64,000 bases of DNA from Struthio camelus (Eukaryota > Chordata > Aves > Struthioniformes > Struthionidae): NCBI RefSeq assembly GCF_040807025.1, contig NC_090981.1, positions 66,907,645 through 66,971,644 of the forward strand, written 5' to 3'. Made by a program: the position numbers and the translations under genes. Positions within the stretch are counted from its first letter, which is position 1; every line of letters begins with the position of its first letter. The notes under the pieces were generated by a model. It saw only the letters and a program-made list of their open reading frames with translations, ran no database searches and was not told the origin of the DNA. Shown in pieces: positions 51,325-63,789 of the stretch.

Positions 51325-54300
51325 GTAACAAGAAATTAAGAGTAGATTTTGTTTTGGTGTGTTCTTATACAGAGAGAAGTGTGCCTGGATAGGCAAATGT
51401 ATTTTAACAATGGGTTTTCCAGGAGGGAGACATAAATGGCCAGCTCAAGGGGCTATTAGTAGTAGTGCTGAGCTATGGGATATTTTTCAGTAATAGTAGT
51501 CATTGTTCTTATCTTGGCTGTGCTTTTTTTTTTTTTTTTACCTCCCAAAAATCAGTTGTGTAATTTTGACAACACTGCTCCTTAGTTTAGTGTTGATGGA
51601 AGGTGCCAGTCTTCCCTGCACATCCTTGCAGGACATAGGAATGCTCTGATTAGACAAGGAATGAAATGTGATATGGAAATCAACTAAACTAGTGGGAATG
51701 AGCAAGGATGGCAAAATGGGAACATTATCAGGGAACTAGAGACAGGCACCAAGTAGCAAACATGGACTAAGAGAAAGGATGCTCCTCTGAGACTTGGAAA
51801 CAGGTGGTTAATATACTGTACGTTTTGTACACTTAGTGGGAAAAGCTCCAGATGGCAGAAGAAAAGTATCTTAGTGAGTATGTTAAACCTAATTACAAAA
51901 ATGCAAAAGAATGGATGGAGGTTTATACAGAGGTCTTTTCTCTTAACATTCCAGAACTGCCTGGTTGTGATGTCAACACACTATTTGTGTGTAACAAACT
52001 TTAATTAAATTGATGTATTGAAATTAATATAAATGTTTTAGGTTCATCTCCTAACCTTTGTTAGGCACAAGTAGCTATTACATAGAATCATAGAAATGTT
52101 GGTTGAAAGGGTCGTCTGGTCTAATCCCGCGCTTGAAGAGGATCCTCCCTGAAGAGGACAGTACCTTTCTAGCTCTGCTGAGCAGAAGGTGGTTATGATG
52201 GAGAACAGAGTGCACCAGGCCAAGCAGCTGTGGGAGCCAGGTTTCATTTAAAACCCTCCATCTGCAAGCTGCGGTAGTTGTAGAAACGGCTTAGTGCTTT
52301 TCAGGATCGTGCCAGAGAGGAACCTTTGTTCCTGCAGCAGCTCTAAACTCTGTTGGCAGTATGCAGCAGGTAGTTGATGGTTTGACCAGAGAATATTGTT
52401 GCTTCTCCTGGGAAGATATGGTGGTTGGAAAGGGTAGAGTTTGTGGGTAATCAGTGTTTGTGGGAGGGGAGGGAAATGTGGTTTTGTTCTTGCAGTGGTG
52501 GTGGTTTGGCTCTTTGGATTTTTTTTTTTTTTTTTTTTTTTTTTGCTTAACACTCTCTCCTTGACAGGTCAAGAACCATCACTGAAATCTATGCTCTGTA
52601 AAATAGGACATGAGATGGTTCTCTTAAATGAGCTCCTAAACAAAATGGAAATGGAAGTGCAACAGCAAGAAAAGTTGAAGAATTTGCTCAAAGTAATCTT
52701 TTTTTCTGTTTGTAAAATATTGAAAGATTCAAAAATCTCTGACGAGTCCCTAGTTGTTCTTTTATAGCTCTAAAGTGATATGTTTGGATTCATGAGGCTG
52801 CTTACAGGTAAAAAGGTGTCTTGGTTGCAACAGCGACGTCACGATCAGAGTACTCTGTTACTGCGAATCATGCCAGTAGGCTTTGGATCAGATTTCTTTC
52901 CTAATCCGATCAGAAATAACGTTATTTGTAAAAAGAGGAACTCTTTTCTAGAGTTATTTTATCCTTTTACAGAAGGAAACCTGCTGAGCTAACGTGATGG
53001 AAAGAGTACGGAATCGCCCACATGACTAAGACCAAACTCGGAACTCAATTGGCATGTTGTGGGCTCATTTAAATTCGGTCACCCAGAATTTTCTTCCGGT
53101 GGACAGCTATTGTCCATTCTGTTGTTAGCAATATATGAAAATAACTTGTCCACAATCTGTGCTCCGGATTCATGCTGGAGGGTTCAGTTATAAGTGGCTA
53201 TGCTGGTGACCTTTAGGAACTTTTAGTGCTTTTGTAATGGTTATAATTCTGGTTATGACAACGCTGTTGCATCTGCTTGTCTTAAATTTCACTGTTTAGT
53301 CAAACTTGGTAGGAGAGAATTACATGGAAGTAGTGAACTCATGCAAATAAAAAATCTGGAGATGGTAAGGGCCAATGGCCGTCTGCCATCAAGTCAGAAC
53401 TAGGTGGTGATATAAAATAGATTCATTGTATAAACACTCCTGGGTGACACTATTCCCCTTTTTCCAGTGTAGTAGCTCCAGCAACTTTTGGATGTCTTAC
53501 TGTTAGCTTTGTTATTGAAAAGTAAATCTTCTTTACAAGAGTTGCTGGCAGTGATAGTAGAATATGGCTTTTATTTTTTTTCTTTAAGCAGTCATTTCCT
53601 CTGGAAGTGAGGATGTCATTTGAGACTGCTGCCAGGTGGAAGGATAAACATTAGAATGAAACAAAAGTGTTAAATGACTATCTCTACAAAACTGTAGTAG
53701 AACTCTGGGGAAAATGATACTATGACATAAGCAGCAACGTTTCTAGATGTTGAGCATTGTCAGTCTAGGAAAAATTATTTGCTGATTTAGGATTAAGGTG
53801 TGGCATGGCTAATGGAGCCTGTAAAAACATGTTTTGGTAGTATGCTGCTTTGTGGCAGTTTATATCGTTCTGCTAGTAAACTGTACTTGGCTTGCATACA
53901 ACTCTTAAAGCAATTGCAAGTATGCTTTGTGAGCTTGGACGGAATCGGTGATTCATGGGAGCACATCTCTCTTGTAAGATAAAGTAAGTATGATTACATT
54001 TTACTGGACAGTAACAAATTCTTTTAAAACCTTTGAAACTACACTACTAGTGAAGAGCACTGATCAGGCGTCTGCTTTCTGTGTTTACGAAATTTGGGTA
54101 TCTTTATAATACCTTGCATTTAGATGTGACGTCTGAGCAGCTTCCTATTCTCTCTTCTTAAAGAATTATTTCTTCTGCTGTTCTGCACATGGTAATTCAG
54201 AAGCCTTGAGAGAATCAGGAAACGCTTTCTCTATAGATATATTGCTTTTTCCTCCTGATCAAAGTCTGTCTTTTTCAGCACAGATGATAAGGAGATGCTT

Positions 54301-57300
54301 CCCAGAATAGCTCTGCAGAACCTATTGGTGACACTGTGGTTATAGGAGTAGAAGGCTAAAGAAATCACAATAGCCCATGAAACTTTCTAAATAATTCTTT
54401 TTATAAAACTAGGACTTGGGGCAGACTTACTGGAATTATTAAGCAGCTCTCCAGCACAGTGCACGTTTATAAAACAAGCAAAGAGAAAACCCTTTCTGCT
54501 CTTCGGGGAAAAGCTGATGAGTGTCACAGGTAGTAGCTATAAAAACTCTAAACTTATTGCAGGTAGTGTTACTCACCTGGAATGATAAAGTCTTGGAGAA
54601 GGCATTTGCTTGCTGTGCCTGCTGATTCTCCTACCTCGTATGCAGCTGTCCTTTCCACATAATGGTGTTGTCAGAACTTTCCTTCAGAAATGGGGAAGGT
54701 GATGAGAGAAGGGAATAAGACATGACAAAGAATCACTGCCTGAGAACTTCATTGCATTTGTGCTAAAAGACAAAAGAACTGCTTGCACCAAGATAGCCCA
54801 CAAGTTCAGCAAAGTGGACAAAAATTGTCGTGGGTGTTCGTTAAGTTTAGAGTTCACGTTGTTCTTTCTTTTCCCTGGTTTGGTAGACATATAAGTCATT
54901 TAGACTTGAATGGGAAATCCAGAGCGGTGCTTTTCAATACTTACACATTGATACTGTGTCTTCATAATAATAAATACGGGGGTCTAAATGAGTGGTTCTA
55001 TTTTTAGATCTATGCAAAAGCTATGGGAACGATATATTCAATTAGAATATTTATCTGTTTGTATTTTGGGAATGTAGGTGAATTTCCTGAAGGAAGAATT
55101 TCTTCCTCCTACCGTTTTCACAACCCTTCCCCTGCCTAGACCTGCTAGGGCATATTGTTAAAGATTATTTCTTGCCCTCTTAAATTTTTCTCATTTTGAG
55201 GACGTGGACAGAAAGGTTCATGTTTGCTCACCCTTAACTTTGCCAGTTGCTCTTAGGTAAATTAGTTAAAGAAGTGGGATGACGGGGAGAGAGCAACAAC
55301 ATTTCTTAATCAATTAAGAATTATTCTAGCGTTGTCCTAATAGTAAACTGATTTCACTTGCATTACGTTTAATAGCTTCAAATTTCTGAAGTCTTAACGT
55401 TAATTTCAGGAGCTCCAGAAGTCTGCTGAGAGAGATCAAAGTGAAGCACATCACCTCTGTGAAAATATTCCTCCCCATCTGCCTAAACCAACTCAGAGCT
55501 GGTATGTGATACTTCAGTGTGGAGGAAGCAGGCTGAGGGTGGCAGTGTACAGCTGCAGCACTGTACAGCTCTGCTCCTTTTATTGGGTATTTGCTATGAA
55601 CTTTTGGGACCCAGTGTTGTCATATATATTGAACTGTAATTTGCTCCAGACTGATCGTTACCAGATACTGAGCTTGTGCTCAGTCCTGTCAAATCCCTGA
55701 GGTAAAACTTGTAAGATAGCAGTTTGTTCAGATGGGAGCTTCCAGTGGCAGCTGTGATATTATAGTAGAAAGCTAGTTCTTCTGTAAGTCTGAGCATTGC
55801 TTCTCTCTGGATGGCTTAGTGATCCAAATCTGGACTCACTAGAACCGAATTTCAACACAGCGCTTCCCAATACCGTCAAACAAAAAATCCTCAAACTGGA
55901 GCATCTTTGTGTAGGGACTTGAATTCTGGTTGTGTGCTTTTTATTTCCCACCCCTCCCCCACCCCACAGCCTGAAATTTATTTTAGCCAGCACTGACATC
56001 CACCTCCTACCCTGCTGTGAGAGGGCCATACTGAAAGAGCTGTTCAGAATAAAGCAGCTGAAGTGAGAGAACAAAACACAAGTATGTGAAACGGAATAAC
56101 TCTCTAGTAATCAAAAAGCTTCTAAGACATTATAATTGTGAGGAGCTTTTCTAGAACGGTCAACTCTTTCTCTGGCCTGCTGGAATCACCTTTTATTTTT
56201 GAGTGATGTGAGTGTATACCCAAGGGTCTCATTCCAGATTTTAATTAGTCTGGAGATGCCAGCCCGTGTTTCAACCCTTGCAGCTTTTCAGGAAGCAGTG
56301 CATCAGTCTATCTGAATTCAGCATTCCCAGTACGTGCCTTGAACCTGTTGGCTTCAAACCTGGTCTTTCTCCTAGTGCCAGACAAGCCTCAGGCTGAAAA
56401 CATTACAAGCTTATTCCAGCAAAGTAAAAGGTTAAAGATGTGGAAACAAGGTTTTAGAAGAGAAAAATTAACTGTAATTTTTAGATTGTATATAGCAACA
56501 TTCTGATGTGTTGCAGTATTACTTTTATTAAAACTTGGATCGTAGCTGGTAAGGTCAAAAGGATGACACGTCCAGGAGTGTGTGATCTTCTGAATGCCTT
56601 TAGACATGAACCCTTAGTTTGGGAGACAAACTTCTAAAATATGTCTAGAGATGTCTTATTTCTTTTTAATTTCCTTTCCTGGATTTCAGAATTGTTCTGC
56701 ATTGTGGTGTGGCACAGAACAGAGCTTCCCCTTTCGCTCTGTGTTATGTACCAGGTACCTGGGAAGTTCAGCGAGGTGGCGCTCGCTGCCTTGTGCACTG
56801 CAGTCATGTTCCATGGAAAGTGGGATGCTGGGTTTGGCGGCGTAATATTCTGTGACGTGTCAAATCCAGGCACTCAGCTGAATATATGGGGCACTGCTGT
56901 GCTGTTCACTGTCTTGTGCTGTGGGATCTTTTGAGGGGTGAGACAAAGATCTCTTTTGTGGTAAAGCTAGATCAAAGAATATAATTTTTTTTGCAATATG
57001 TCATCTTGATAATTAAACTATTTCTGTTGCACTTTATAGCCCAGTCATGTCCTTGTATTTGATAACAAGGTGACATTGACATTGGCCAAATGCATCCTTT
57101 TCTTTGCTATCCTGCTACCAATGAGTAGGAGAGCAGCTAGGTGGGTGACTGGCGAACAGTTCTTGCTCAAGGCCCTGAGCTGAGGGGTTTGGAGGAAGGG
57201 TAAATGTATAAGTAGTAGTGTTGTAATAATCACTCAAAGCAGGAAATACCGTAGTTTTTTGCATCTTGCCTAAGAGACTCATACAGCCTGCTGGATGGCG

Positions 57301-60300
57301 TTGAGTTTATTTGCTTCAAAAGATTAATGGACGAGTCGGGCTTCCCAAGATTTGAGCTTGTTTCAAAGAGCTGTGAAGTATTTCAAATCTGCCTGCTAGA
57401 CTGTAGCTCTATGCTCTGGTTCATCTGATTAAAATGTGAGGCCTCATGTTCTGTGAAATGTAACGGTACATTGAATTCTTAACCGCTCTGTACTGCGTTT
57501 GGATTGCTTCCAGTTTACCTGCTAGCAGCCCTTCTAGCAGAGAAATGAAGAGCTGTAATGAAGTCGGCTAAAATACAGAATTTGAAAGGGAGTAGGCTTT
57601 ATTTATCTATTTTTATTTCGGAAAAGATCATGAATTGCGTTCATCCAGCCGAACAGACTGGTTGGAACTTACCTCTGTGAGCGAGCAGGCCTGCTAACGT
57701 ATTGGTATTCTCCTGACTGCTTATCTGCTATTTATACGCTTAATATTCATTCATCTTACAGCATCACTGGGCTAACGGTAAAATGTGGAGAACAAACAAA
57801 AGTCATAGAACCTGAACGTGCAAAGAAATCTGTAAAAGAGCCAAGATTTATTAAAGAAGCAGCCTTAATAACTGCAGAAGAATTTGAAAGTGTTCCTGCG
57901 TAAGTAAGCGTGATTTTTTTTTTTTTCTTAGACCCTGTCATGCCACTTGAGGAGGCAAACAGATTTGGGAAGGTAAACTTCTGTGGAACTAAAAGACAAG
58001 AACTAAGAAATGTTTTGAAGCTATGTTTTGAAATGTTTTGGAACTAAGAAATGTTTTGAAATTTTAAATGTTCCACAGTATGAAATATCAGGCTGATAGC
58101 ACCAAATAGTTCTTCTGCGATACTAGGAAACCTGAAAATGAAGCAGATAGAGCTGACTAGGTCCTTTTTCTATGCGTGTGCTGGGGAGATTGGAGCTAAT
58201 CAGTTAAAACAAAACTGCTTATCTCAAAAGTCACTTTAGTTTTATGAACAGAAACCTATTAGCGAATAGTTAGATTCACTTTTTTTTTCGAGAATGGACA
58301 TTAATAAAATGGGAGATGAGCCTACGCTTAAAAGGCAAAGGACAATGATAAATGCTGTTTTAATTGACTTGGCTATTGGTGTCTGTTTGATGGAGATCAA
58401 AGTTGTTAAAAGCAAAAACCACCTCCCACTGAAATCTTCTGAATTTCTGGAATAGGAAGCTGGCTTTCTCCTTACCATCAGGAACTGGTTAATAAATACC
58501 CTTGCTCAAGGCTTTTGTGTAGGAATAACTTTCTTAAATGGGATTTCGGGGCAATGACAAATATTTCTGCAAAAATGAGAAAATTCCTTTCATGCCTAAG
58601 GCTAAGTTGTTACCTAGACTCTGAGTTCAGTCTGCCCTGACAACTCTTATTTCAATAAGACTTTGTTTTTTGTGCGTGTGTGTTTCTGCGTGTGTTTTAC
58701 TTGGAGCTTTCAAATTATCTGCTCCTAGAGCTTCCAGAGTTTTCAGGTGAGCAATGTCCGTTTTCTCCCACTGATTGCTCAGTCCTAAAATGAAGAGGTC
58801 TGAATGTTGAACTAATAGTATTCTTTTGGGTGCTGCTTAAAAATGCATGCCCCTGGCATTTTTATTCTGCCCATCACCTCCAGTGTTTGTGGTGTTTTAT
58901 TCCCTTAGGTGCTTCTTTCCTAATACAATTTCGGTAAGGTGAAGCTGAAGCATTGGGGTTCTTGATCTTTGTCTGTGCTAAGGCAAGAAAAGTAAACCTA
59001 GACTATTCCAGGCAAATATTTTAAGCTCCATTTAAGGCTATGATCTTCCTTGATAACCTCTTCAAGTGTTTCCTTATCCTTGAAAGTGAAAAGTGGTGGT
59101 TGTGGGTGGGGGGAATGGGGACAGGGGCTGATTGGATGCTACTCTATTCATCACTGGCTTATAGAAAGATTGCATCTTTGTGTTTATAGTGCTATAGAAA
59201 TATTTTTGTTCAGAAATAAATAGGGAGAAGCACGTTTGTGCTGTGAGGGAGATCTGCATGAATTTAAGAAGATCTGTTAATCTACCAATATCTTCTGTTG
59301 TCTAGCGATGTTGTAACATGTGATTGAGGGAGTCTACTATGCTTGCAATCTAAGCAGCAAATGTTTGTAACCCAAATTTTCTCACGCCTAATATATTCTT
59401 CTAGAAGAATCAGAATTTGGTTCGTGTCCTTGTACTCAAGGTCAGTCTGCACTGGTCCTGATGTAGGATCTCTCTATACCTGCTGGCAATAGTAAGAAGG
59501 GATACTACTGCGTTTTTTGGCAGCTCTGGTCCCAAAGCTGTGTGATTGTGATGGCACGGTCCTGTGCTATCGTGCTAAGTTCATCTGAAAGACTAATAAA
59601 GCACAACTATATAATTGCATAGGGGTCTAAATCCCTTACTAGTTTGGTATCGTGGGTTCTGCATCAGCAAAAATCTCATTCCCCAGCTGCCTTTCCACCA
59701 CTGCTGTGGGAAGTTTTTTAACGGAAAGATCTAGGTGGTTTTCACCTGCTTTGTGCTGAATGTGGATAGGAATTTACCCCAAATTATTAACTGGAACATA
59801 CAATCTGCTGTGACTTGATATGTTAGAACTCTGCAGCAGATATTTAACAAAGGTTCATGCTGTGTTTAGGTGCAGATATGAAAGTACCTTGATCAGATAG
59901 AATACTCTCCCCCAATAAGAAATTTATAAGTTATCTTAGCCTTCAAATCTGTTTCAGGAAGATTTTTTTTTTTTTTTTTTTTTTACCAGGAAGAAAAAAG
60001 ATATTGCACAGTAGATGCCTCAGTTAACTGAGGCAAATTAAAATGCTTGCTTTACAGTTTTTCTTTTACATGACAGTGTTCCTTTTATTTGAAACGTTGT
60101 TATGAATGCAGAGTAGAGTATTTATATAAAAATGGCTGCACCTCCAACTTTGAATTAATCAAAATATGAATAAAGCTGAAAGCTAAGCTTTACTTGTAAT
60201 CCAGTGTTAAGTATTGATCTGTCTGCATAGTTGTTTGAATGGATCTACTCTCCAAGGTATCTCATGTTCTGAGGGTTCTGCATTTGCAGGGGGATTCACT

Positions 60301-63300
60301 TCTTGGTTCAAGCTCAGCACCTTCAGGTCGGGATTAGCTTCTTTTTAGGAAGCTTAGAGTGCAGCTAAAGCAGCATAGTTTTGTGCAAACACTGTGAAGC
60401 ATGTGTTCACTACATAAGGCAGAAGCTTAAGTAAGGGTCACGCCACTGACTTGGAGAACGCTTGAGGATGAAAGAGTTGCCATCCACATTCACATAGACA
60501 AGATAATAGGTTTAATCCTGTAAAATATCCCTTGGCTTTTGTGTGTAGTTGCTAAAGATCCTGTGGTATTTTTACTATCGCCATGCATTTTCTGATTCCC
60601 ATTAAAGTCAAGCTACAAACCACAGCGTTTCCCACAGCAGGGAAAACAATGGCCTTAACTGACTGACTGGCTACAAATAACTTGGTGGCAATTCAGTTAG
60701 AAATCAGAGCAATGGCTTTGATATCAGGAATTCTTACAGATCCAGTGCAGAACTCTTTTTTTTTTTAAGTAGTGACTGACTAGTTTAAAATCTACAACAA
60801 GCACTTCCTTTTAGTTGCTAGCTGTAAAATGCCAATCCACATTCTGTTTTGGAATATTGAATTTTTAATTGATTAGCTACTTGTGCTTTATATTCTTTGC
60901 ATATTTTTAATCTGATTGCAAAAACTCAGTCTTTGAAAATTAGGGAAGAATTTCTTGTCCATTGATCTCTTCAGTCTTATTGCCCTACAGCTTTTAGTCA
61001 GCTGATGGACTGACTATAGAAAAAATTAATTTTTAAAAAGAATTGTAACACGTTTCTCAATAGAATATTTATAATTCCACGCACTTGCAAACTGGTACTG
61101 AACCCAATACAACAGCCAAGCTTGGTTTGTTATAATGACTGAATGGTGATCATAAGATAATTCTGGTTGAAAAGGCCTCAGGAGGTCTCTAGAACAACCT
61201 CCTGCTCAGAGCAGCGTCAGTTATGGGGTCAGACTAGGTTGCTTAGGGCTTTGACAGCCTGCGTCTTGTAGACTTCCAAGCATGGAGACTGCGCAGCCTC
61301 TCTGGGCAAACTGCTCCCTTGCTTGACTGTCCTCACTGTGAAACAGTTTTTCTTTATATCTGGTCTGAACTTCTCTTGTTTCACTTTATGCCCATTGCCT
61401 CTTGTTCTCCTGCCCTGCACCACTGTGAACAGCCTGGCTCCATCTTCTTAACCTTCTCGTAGGTAATGACAGGCTGCTGTTAGGTTGCCCTGAAGCCTTC
61501 TCTTCTCCAGGCTGAAGTCCCCTTCTCTCAGGGTCTTCTCACAGGGCAAGCGCTCCTGCCCTCTCACCATTTTGGTGGCCCTCCAGTGAACTCAGTCCAG
61601 TTTGTCGATGTCTGTCTTGTGTCAAGGGCTCAAAACTGGATGCAGTAGCTAGAGGTGGCCTAATGAGTGCTGGGTAGAGGGGGATAATCACTTCTCTTGA
61701 TCTGCTGCCTGTGCTCTTAATGCAGCCTAGGATGCTGCTGACCTTTGCTGCCAGGTAGTTGTGTATCAGAGCTCAGTGTAGAAAGGAACAGACATTTTTT
61801 TTTGTTTTATTTTTCTTTTCTTTACAACAGAAACTCTAAAAGCTCTGGATGCCACTGTGAGAAAATTTTCCTCATAGAGGAGCTGAAGGGGGCAGATGAT
61901 GCTGTTCACTGTAAATCCTTTTGGAAGAGTTGGAAATGAAGATGATGCTTTGGGATAGGGTTGCTGTATGTTGGATTGTGGAAGCTGTAAGGCAGTTGCT
62001 TTTGTATAGTGAAACTAGGTTTATATTGGAATAATACCTCAAAACAGCCTAAAGGAGTTAGGGTAAGAAGGCTTAAAGTCAGCTCAGCCTCTCCCTCCCT
62101 CTCTGTTCCCATTGTTATGTGAACTAGAACATGAGGGAAAGATATCCAAGCTACCGGGAGACCTGTATTGGTAGGTCTAGGTAACATGACAGCATGCTGT
62201 GCAGGAGTCCCCTGTTCAATGATCTAAGCATGTTAGCTTTCTGCTGCACCTGTGATATAATATCCATTTTAGCATGTGAATGCTCTATAATTGTAAACTC
62301 CGTAACAAAACACTAAGGCCCCATTTTCCCTTTTTTTGAAAACAGTGGTAGCAGCAGAATGCTTTCCACTGCCAGTGGAGTTTAAAAGGAGTAGACTAAT
62401 TTTTGGAGGCTTTATTCTATACTGTAGAGATCAAAGAGAAGTCTTTCTAACAAGAGAGTGGCAGCCTTGTTTATTCTGGCTTACCAACGTAACAGGCATT
62501 TAACGTTCTGAAGAATAAAAAAGATTGTTGCCGTTTTTCTGTATTGTATTTCTTACATTTCTTTTGTGATAATAATTTAGTGCCATGCAGGGATGAGTGC
62601 ATTTGCTTCATGGGAACATTGCAGCAGGGCAGAATGCAGAGCTTTTCCTGATGCTGTTTGTTTGTCCTATGTGTTCCAAACATATGTCATTGGAAAATAT
62701 GCAATAACATCTGAGAAATTACCAAAACAAATTGTTCGGATGCTTTACTTCAAATGCAAAGTTAGCCTAGGCTTTTATTGCAGTGATTTTCGGGGTTTCA
62801 TCTTGTACTGTACTGTCTGTTAGTTGAGTTTCAGATTTCATTTCCATATAATTGCTTCCTAGTTTGTCACTTTGCAGTCTATTTCCTTTCCTGGAATACG
62901 TGTCTTTACATTTGTCAATACAGAATAGCCTTACTTGCAAATATTCCACTGTTCTAGTATTTCCACATCACTTTGTTTTTATCTTCTTGTGCTTCCTGTA
63001 CCTCTAGGCTGTTGTCAGCAAATCTTACTCTTTTGATATCAGTGTTATGAAATGCTCTGAGAGCTCAAAAAGGGATGGCGGTACTATAGAACTTCTGCGT
63101 CTGTGTAGTTAGGTGGGCTGCACTGTAAAAGTGGGGAAAAATATGCCTGCAAGAGCAAACAAAGCTTCTTTAAGATTATAATGTGAACCAAATTGCACTC
63201 TTAGGCAGAAACATTTAATTTTAAAATTGGCTTTTGCCTTAGTCTTTGCGCAGTTGCTTGATTTTTATTTTTTATTTTATTTTTATTTTTCTACTTTAGT

Positions 63301-63789
63301 CGTTTAAGTGGTATGCTATAACCACAACCTTTATTCCATTTTGAATTGCTTCTGGCAGTTAAAGCTCTCTAATTTTTACTATTTAATTTGACATTCCGAT
63401 GTCTTATTTTCCTGGTTTAGGTTTTATCTTTTTTATTTCGACGTTATTAAGTGATCAAAGAAAATGAACGAAATGAACTACTGTATTTATTTATTAACAC
63501 AAAGCAGAAGCAGCCCTCTACCTGGGAATAGCATGATCAGTTAGGACTTAAAGGGAAAAATCAACATAGTGCTTAAATTCTGAGACTTTCTGGTTAATGA
63601 TTATTTATTTATTCATTAGGTACATGAGAGGTCGTTTAACATATGATCAAATTAACGCGGTGATTCAAGACATGAACAAGGCTGTGGTTAGCAAGTACAG
63701 GATCCTGCATCAGCCACTGAAATCTATGAATGCCACTGTCAGAAATCTCTACCACAGATTCCTGGAAGAAGAAACTAAGGATACAAAAG
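51237..63789 (+). CDS. SKA1: SKA1, spindle and kinetochore-associated complex subunit 1 (3' end outside window)
   Basis: SKA1 forms the SKA complex with SKA2 and SKA3 and couples kinetochores to microtubules in mitosis. Coding exons are 51237-51324, 52568-52692, 55410-55501, 57762-57899 and 63620-63789, after a non-coding exon ending at 49224. The 613 coding nt give 204 residues plus one base; human SKA1 has 255, so about 50 residues lie beyond the window. The N-terminus (MASLDLQDLCLHINMKI, then IKKTLQLRN and NELLNKME) aligns with the human helical region that pairs with SKA2 and SKA3. From about residue 125 the winged-helix microtubule-binding domain begins, with RLTYDQIN, SKYRILHQP and NLYHRFLEEETKDTK. 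The start has A at -3 and G at +4. No frameshift was found. Leu181 replaces a human lysine. Confidence 0.96.
51325..52567 (+). other. SKA1: SKA1 intron 2
   Basis: GT-AG intron with a CR1 fragment at 52082 and a T-run of about 26 at 52519-52544 close to the acceptor. Confidence 0.8.
52082..52150 (-). mobile_element. CR1 LINE 3'-end fragment, minus orientation
   Basis: The plus strand reads ATAGAATCATAGAAATGTTG, then GTTGAAAGGGTCGTCTGGTC and TAATCCC. This is the reverse complement of the CR1 tail with its octamer repeat. Related sequence may extend right of 52150. Confidence 0.8.
52568..52692 (+). CDS. SKA1: SKA1 exon 3 (residues 30-71)
   Basis: The acceptor is TGACAG and the donor GTAATC. 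It encodes QEPSLKSMLCKIG and LLNELLNKMEMEVQQQEK, aligning with QEPTLKTVLNKIG and INELLNKLELEIQYQEQ in human SKA1. Confidence 0.94.
52693..55409 (+). other. SKA1: SKA1 intron 3
   Basis: A/T-rich intron of 2.7 kb. No repeat family, exon or RNA gene was recognised. Confidence 0.75.
55410..55501 (+). CDS. SKA1: SKA1 exon 4 (residues 72-102)
   Basis: The acceptor is TTTCAG and the donor GTATGT. It encodes ELQKSAERDQSEAHHL followed by CENIPPHLPKPTQS, matching the human KENVPSHLPQVTVTQS segment with two residues fewer. It ends with two bases of a Cys codon. Confidence 0.93.
55502..57761 (+). other. SKA1: SKA1 intron 4
   Basis: This 2.3-kb intron carries a CTCF-like AGGTGGCGCT core at 56774. A 97-codon open frame at 56641-56934 has no recognised homology. 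Confidence 0.75.
57762..57899 (+). CDS. SKA1: SKA1 exon 5 (residues 102-148)
   Basis: The acceptor is TTACAG and the donor GTAAGT. It encodes the linker (CITGLTVKCGE) and the entry to the winged-helix domain (IKEAALITAEEFESVPA). The human match is IKEMPFITCNEFNGVPS. Confidence 0.93.
58000..58060. repeat. 41-bp-period direct repeat
   Basis: GAACTAAGAAATGTTTTGAA occurs at 58000-58019 and again, identically, at 58041-58060. The spacer contains related TGTTTTGAAATGTTTTG sequence. Confidence 0.9.
61149..61755 (-). mobile_element. CR1 LINE, about 600 bp, minus orientation
   Basis: The reverse complement reads through the typical CR1 C-terminal ORF2 and 3' region: GGCAGCAAAGGTCAGCAGCA, CACTGGAGGGCCACCAAAAT, GAGAAGAGAAGGCTTCAGGG and AAACTGTTTCACAGTGAGGA, ending GGTTGTTCTAGAGACCTCCT. 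A residual open frame of 64 codons remains at 61229-61423. It is 5'-truncated and inactive. Confidence 0.92.
63620..63789 (+). CDS. SKA1: SKA1 exon 6 (residues 148-204)
   Basis: The acceptor is CATTAG and the donor GTATCT. It encodes YMRGRLTYDQIN, NKAVVSKYRILHQPLKSMN and NLYHRFLEEETKDTK, the conserved microtubule-binding core. It ends with the first base of a Gly codon that is completed outside the window. Confidence 0.96.

Larger units (their letters stand above)
57900..63619 (+). other. SKA1: SKA1 intron 5 (5.7 kb)
   Basis: It contains a 41-bp-period duplication of GAACTAAGAAATGTTTTGAA at 58000 and 58041, a T-run near 59966 and a 600-bp CR1 copy at 61149. A TTTTA-rich tract lies near 63260. 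No further exon was seen. Confidence 0.8.

Noticed and set aside
56641-56934. 97-codon open frame in SKA1 intron 4 with a faint serpin-like KWDAGF string
   Set aside because: The resemblance is only a few residues. It lacks any further serpin motif and lies in an intron of a well-defined gene.
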